DNA from: Clostridia bacterium
GTDB taxonomy: Bacteria > Bacillota > Clostridia > Christensenellales > Aristaeellaceae
Reading direction: 5' to 3'
DNA: 46,872 nt
Assembly: GCA_024404245.1 (NCBI GenBank)
Contig: JAKSQH010000006.1
Coordinates: 1-46,872 of the forward strand
A program made the translations under genes and the position numbers. Shown in pieces: positions 44,055-46,872 of the stretch. The notes beneath the pieces were generated by a model. The model was not told the origin of the DNA. It made no database searches and saw only the letters and a list, made by a program, of their open reading frames with translations. The stretch's first letter is position 1; each line of letters starts with the position of its first letter.

Positions 44055-46073
44055 TTGATCCTGTCCCTGATATACATGATAATTTATCTGCTGTGCGGCC
44101 TGCAGTACGCGCGATGGCTGCTGCCGCGGCACCGGCCGCTGAACCGGATATGGATCGGCCTGAGCATGGGGCTGCTGCTGGAAATGTGGCTGCCCGCGCT
44201 GTGCGCGTTTGTACTGCGTTTTTCCTTAACGGGGCATCTTGTCGCGCTCGCGCTGCTGGCGCTGATCACATTGATTGTATGGCTGGCGCGTGACCGCAGA
44301 CCGGCACGTTCCTGGGACAGGGACGAAACCGAAATGCTCAGGCGGATGATGTTCACGGTTATCCCGCTTACGCTGCTCAGCGCGTATCTGCAGTATACGC
44401 ATACTTTGAGACCGGACGCGTACGGTAACCTGAATGTGGGACAGAGCACCTACGGTGATCTGCCCATGCATCTGAGCTTTATCACAAACCTAAGGGACAG
44501 GATGTTTCCTGCAGATTACCCGTTTTACCCGGGCGCGCGGCTGAGCTATCCCTTCCTGACGGACAGCCTGAGCACAACTTTCTATTTGCTGGGCTGCACA
44601 CTGCAGGCGTCCTTGATCATACCCGGCACCCTGATGATGGCCCTTTGCTTTATGGGGGTCATCGTGCTCGGGCGCGAAATGACCGCGGGCAAAAAGACGG
44701 CTGTGCTCGCGGCGATGCTGTTTTTCCTGAACGGCGGGCTCGGTTTCCTGTATGACTTTGACATGGCGGGCGGACTCGGGGCGGACGGAACGCCGACTGT
44801 ACTGGAACGGATTTCAGCCATTATGACCGGCTATTACAAAACGCCTACCAATCAGCCGGATCCGAATAACCTGCGGTGGAGCAACGTGATTGCCGATATG
44901 ATGATCCCGCAGCGCACGCTGCTCGGCGGATGGTGCATGGTGATGCCGTGCTTCTATCTGCTGGAAACCGCGTTCAACGCGGAGAAACGCGATCCGGATG
45001 ACGGCTACCGCGCGCCTTTGCTGCTCGGTATATGGGGCGGCGCGCTGCCGCTGATCCATACGCACAGTTTTCTGGCGCTGGCACTTTCCTCACTGGGTGT
45101 GATGATTTACGATCTCATCCACGGCGATCCGCGCAGCGGCATCACAACGGACGGCACACTGCGCGCGAGACGTTCGCGCGGCGTGATCCTCGCGGAATAC
45201 TTTATGTACGGCGTGCTCGCGGCTGCCGTCGCGATACCGCAGCTGTTCGGCTTTACATTCGCGCAGACATTCCGCACGGAAGAAAGCACGGGTTTTCTGG
45301 CATTCCACTTCAACTGGGTGAATAACCCGGGTGACAGCGGCATGCGGGATATGTATTTCTGGTTCTACCTGAAAAACATCGGTCTGCCGTTCGCGCTGCT
45401 CCTGTTCGCGCTGATCGAGAAGAACAGGAGGCACAGAAGGCTGTTTGCCCTGGCGATTCCCGTTATTCTGGCTGCTGAGATGATCCGCTTCCAGCCGAAT
45501 GAATATGACAACAATAAGCTGCTCTACCTTGCCTATCTGCCGTGCTGTATGATCATCGCGGACAGTTGCCGGGATATCTTCCACAGGCTGAAAGGCCTCC
45601 GCGCGCGCCCGGTGATCGCGGTCGCGGCGGCGGTTGTGTTTTTCCTGTCAGCCGGGCTGACACTTTGCCGTGAGTGCGTATCCTCCTATCAGGCATTCGG
45701 AAGCGGCGCGGCTGAGGCCGGTGCTTTCGCACGTGACGAAACACCCGCGGATGCGGTTTATCTGACGGGAACGCAGCATCTGGATCCTGTGCTGTCCATT
45801 GCCGGAAAGACGATTGTATGCGGACCGGACCTGTGGCTGTACTTTCACGGGTTTGATACAACGGAACGCAAGAATGACATCAGGCGCTTCTATGAGGATC
45901 CGGACAGTAATCTGGACGTTCTGACAAGATACAATGTGGATTACATCTATGTATCCAGCTATGAGATGAGTGATTACGCTGTGGATACGGACGCGCTGGA
46001 ACGAAGGTTCACGCCCGTATTTGAAAACGATGAGGCAGTGATCTACCGTGTGAACGGAAAGGGGATTGAGTGA
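44055..46073 (+). CDS. Polytopic membrane protein, GT-C-like
   Basis: 672 residues with about 11-13 hydrophobic helices and an external C-terminal part (about 545-672). The first-loop motif STYGDLPMHLSFITNLRD and the terminal block LTRYNVDYIYVSSYE are like those of large GT-C-type sugar transferases/DUF2298 membrane proteins; so it may transfer a sugar from a lipid carrier on the outer face of the membrane. This is an inference. The start codon is TTG at 44055 with GGAG at 44041-44044; the next in-frame ATG is 44076, without such a site. No other glycan gene is adjacent; a sensor kinase follows. Confidence 0.7.
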   Translation: MILSLIYMIIYLLCGLQYARWLLPRHRPLNRIWIGLSMGLLLEMWLPALCAFVLRFSLTGHLVALALLALITLIVWLARDRRPARSWDRDETEMLRRMMFTVIPLTLLSAYLQYTHTLRPDAYGNLNVGQSTYGDLPMHLSFITNLRDRMFPADYPFYPGARLSYPFLTDSLSTTFYLLGCTLQASLIIPGTLMMALCFMGVIVLGREMTAGKKTAVLAAMLFFLNGGLGFLYDFDMAGGLGADGTPTVLERISAIMTGYYKTPTNQPDPNNLRWSNVIADMMIPQRTLLGGWCMVMPCFYLLETAFNAEKRDPDDGYRAPLLLGIWGGALPLIHTHSFLALALSSLGVMIYDLIHGDPRSGITTDGTLRARRSRGVILAEYFMYGVLAAAVAIPQLFGFTFAQTFRTEESTGFLAFHFNWVNNPGDSGMRDMYFWFYLKNIGLPFALLLFALIEKNRRHRRLFALAIPVILAAEMIRFQPNEYDNNKLLYLAYLPCCMIIADSCRDIFHRLKGLRARPVIAVAAAVVFFLSAGLTLCRECVSSYQAFGSGAAEAGAFARDETPADAVYLTGTQHLDPVLSIAGKTIVCGPDLWLYFHGFDTTERKNDIRRFYEDPDSNLDVLTRYNVDYIYVSSYEMSDYAVDTDALERRFTPVFENDEAVIYRVNGKGIE

Positions 46074-46872
46074 TGGGCAGAAAGCGCGGGACGGATGTAC
46101 GCAAGGCTTCCGTTTATGCCATTGTGATCAACAGCTTTCAGATTGTGCTCGTGCTTGTGATCCTGTGTCTGATTCTGTTCGGTTCACAGACGCTGCTGGG
46201 CAAAAAATCGGCGAAGGTCATCGCGGTGCTGTCCGCGCTGATTGTGATCTGGGGCGCGGCGGTGGATATCCGCGAAGCATTCAACGCCCGGCGGATGAAC
46301 AATGAGATGAATCAGATGGATGCGCTGATGGACGGCATGGAAACGTTGAACCGCACACTGCGCAGCCAGCGGCATGACTTCAAGAATCATCTGCAGGTGG
46401 TATACAGCCTGATTGAAATGAAGGAGTATGACGAGGCAAACGCGTACATCGAAAAAGTGTACGGAGCCATTACCTCCGTATCGGAACTGCTCAAAACGGA
46501 CAGCCCGGCGATCAACGCGCTGCTTCAGATGAAGGCATCCGCCTGCGCGGACAACGGCATCAGGCTGACCGCTGAGATCCGCTCCGGATGGAAGAATCTG
46601 CCCGTTGAAGGCTGGGAGGCATGCAAGGTACTCGGAAATCTGATAGATAACGCCGCGGACGCCATCCGCGCGGCCGGCACGCCGGACCCATGGATCCGGG
46701 TGACGCTGACCGAGGATATCCACGGTTTCGGTTTCTCCGTAGCCAATAACGGTCCCAAAATCCCGGAAAGCATCATGCCCGGAATATTCAGGGCCGGTGT
46801 GACCGAAAAAGGCGAGGGTCACGGAATGGGACTGTTTATTGTCAGCTCCGTGATGGCGGAGGCCGGCGGAGA
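46073..46872 (+). CDS. Sensor histidine kinase, 3' end beyond window
   Basis: Partial: 266 full codons are visible. Two membrane helices (about 13-36 and 45-64) with almost no external loop are followed by the Spo0B-like alpha block SQRHDFKNHLQVVYSLIEMK, whose His101 is the likely phospho-site, as in the DcuS/CitA/YufL class. The ATPase part shows NLIDNAADAIRAAG (N box) and GEGHGMGLFIVSSVM (G2 box). The very short outside loop argues against a bound extracellular ligand domain. The ATG overlaps the previous stop by one base (TGATG). A response regulator probably follows outside the window. Confidence 0.87.
   Translation, partial: MGRKRGTDVRKASVYAIVINSFQIVLVLVILCLILFGSQTLLGKKSAKVIAVLSALIVIWGAAVDIREAFNARRMNNEMNQMDALMDGMETLNRTLRSQRHDFKNHLQVVYSLIEMKEYDEANAYIEKVYGAITSVSELLKTDSPAINALLQMKASACADNGIRLTAEIRSGWKNLPVEGWEACKVLGNLIDNAADAIRAAGTPDPWIRVTLTEDIHGFGFSVANNGPKIPESIMPGIFRAGVTEKGEGHGMGLFIVSSVMAEAGG

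Overview
The window is about 46.9 kb of GC-rich Bacillota-type chromosome, most likely from an uncultured or rumen/gut Clostridia lineage. This placement is an inference. It rests on WhiA next to RapZ and MurB, a YprA/YprB (MrfA/MrfB) pair, the DUF2232 (YybS)-rplI-dnaB order, YhaM, a UvrX-like polymerase paired with a YolD-like protein, and sigma-A promoters with 17-bp spacers. There are no rRNA or tRNA genes, no CRISPR array, no transposase and no prophage. Genes are packed tightly, with many ATGA or TGATG start/stop overlaps, and form about ten transcription units.

Layout. (1) 1-3239 (+): end of infB, then rbfA, nrnA, truB and ribF, a translation/ribosome-maturation operon. (2) 3249-5833 (+): a lone glycogen phosphorylase with its own promoter and a hairpin after it. 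(3) 5871-11007 (+): degV, a peptidoglycan-binding membrane protein, an MprF-N-type membrane protein, a Gx-transporter-type protein, a small secreted protein, a MurG-type transferase and a YgjP-type metallopeptidase, closed by a strong terminator. (4) 11006-11923 (-): a CPBP membrane protease, divergent from (5) 11956-13804 (+): a Y-family polymerase and YolD-like partner. (6) 13774-20533 (-): DUF1643, an alpha/beta hydrolase, mrfA, mrfB, a TPR protein and lepB. (7) 20531-21569 (+): a single gene for a very basic, exported two-domain protein of unknown family, with a near-consensus promoter, repeats upstream and a 21-bp terminator stem. (8) 21573-24011 (-): aroA and aroC, with an in-frame 132-bp duplication-like segment after aroC. 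(9) 24042-34208 (+): DUF2232, rplI, dnaB, yhaM, a lipoprotein, a 1243-residue SdrD_B-repeat surface protein and an M32 carboxypeptidase. (10) 34222-39862 (-): deoC, a degenerate GH4-like protein, a methyltransferase, a RluA-type pseudouridine synthase, tgt and DUF4867. (11) 40010-46872 (+): an AI-2E-type permease, murB, rapZ, whiA, a GT-C-like membrane protein and a sensor kinase cut by the window edge.

Most of the content is core housekeeping: translation, RNA modification, cell wall, aromatic amino acids, replication and DNA repair. The less ordinary parts are the basic exported protein and its regulatory region (20394-21569), the 132-bp segment with 18-bp direct repeats after aroC, the GH4-like protein that appears to have lost its NAD and metal-binding residues (37797-39107), and the large SdrD_B protein that lacks an LPXTG anchor. 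I did not find an obvious new defence or mobile system. All functional calls come from reading motifs and gene order; no database search was possible.
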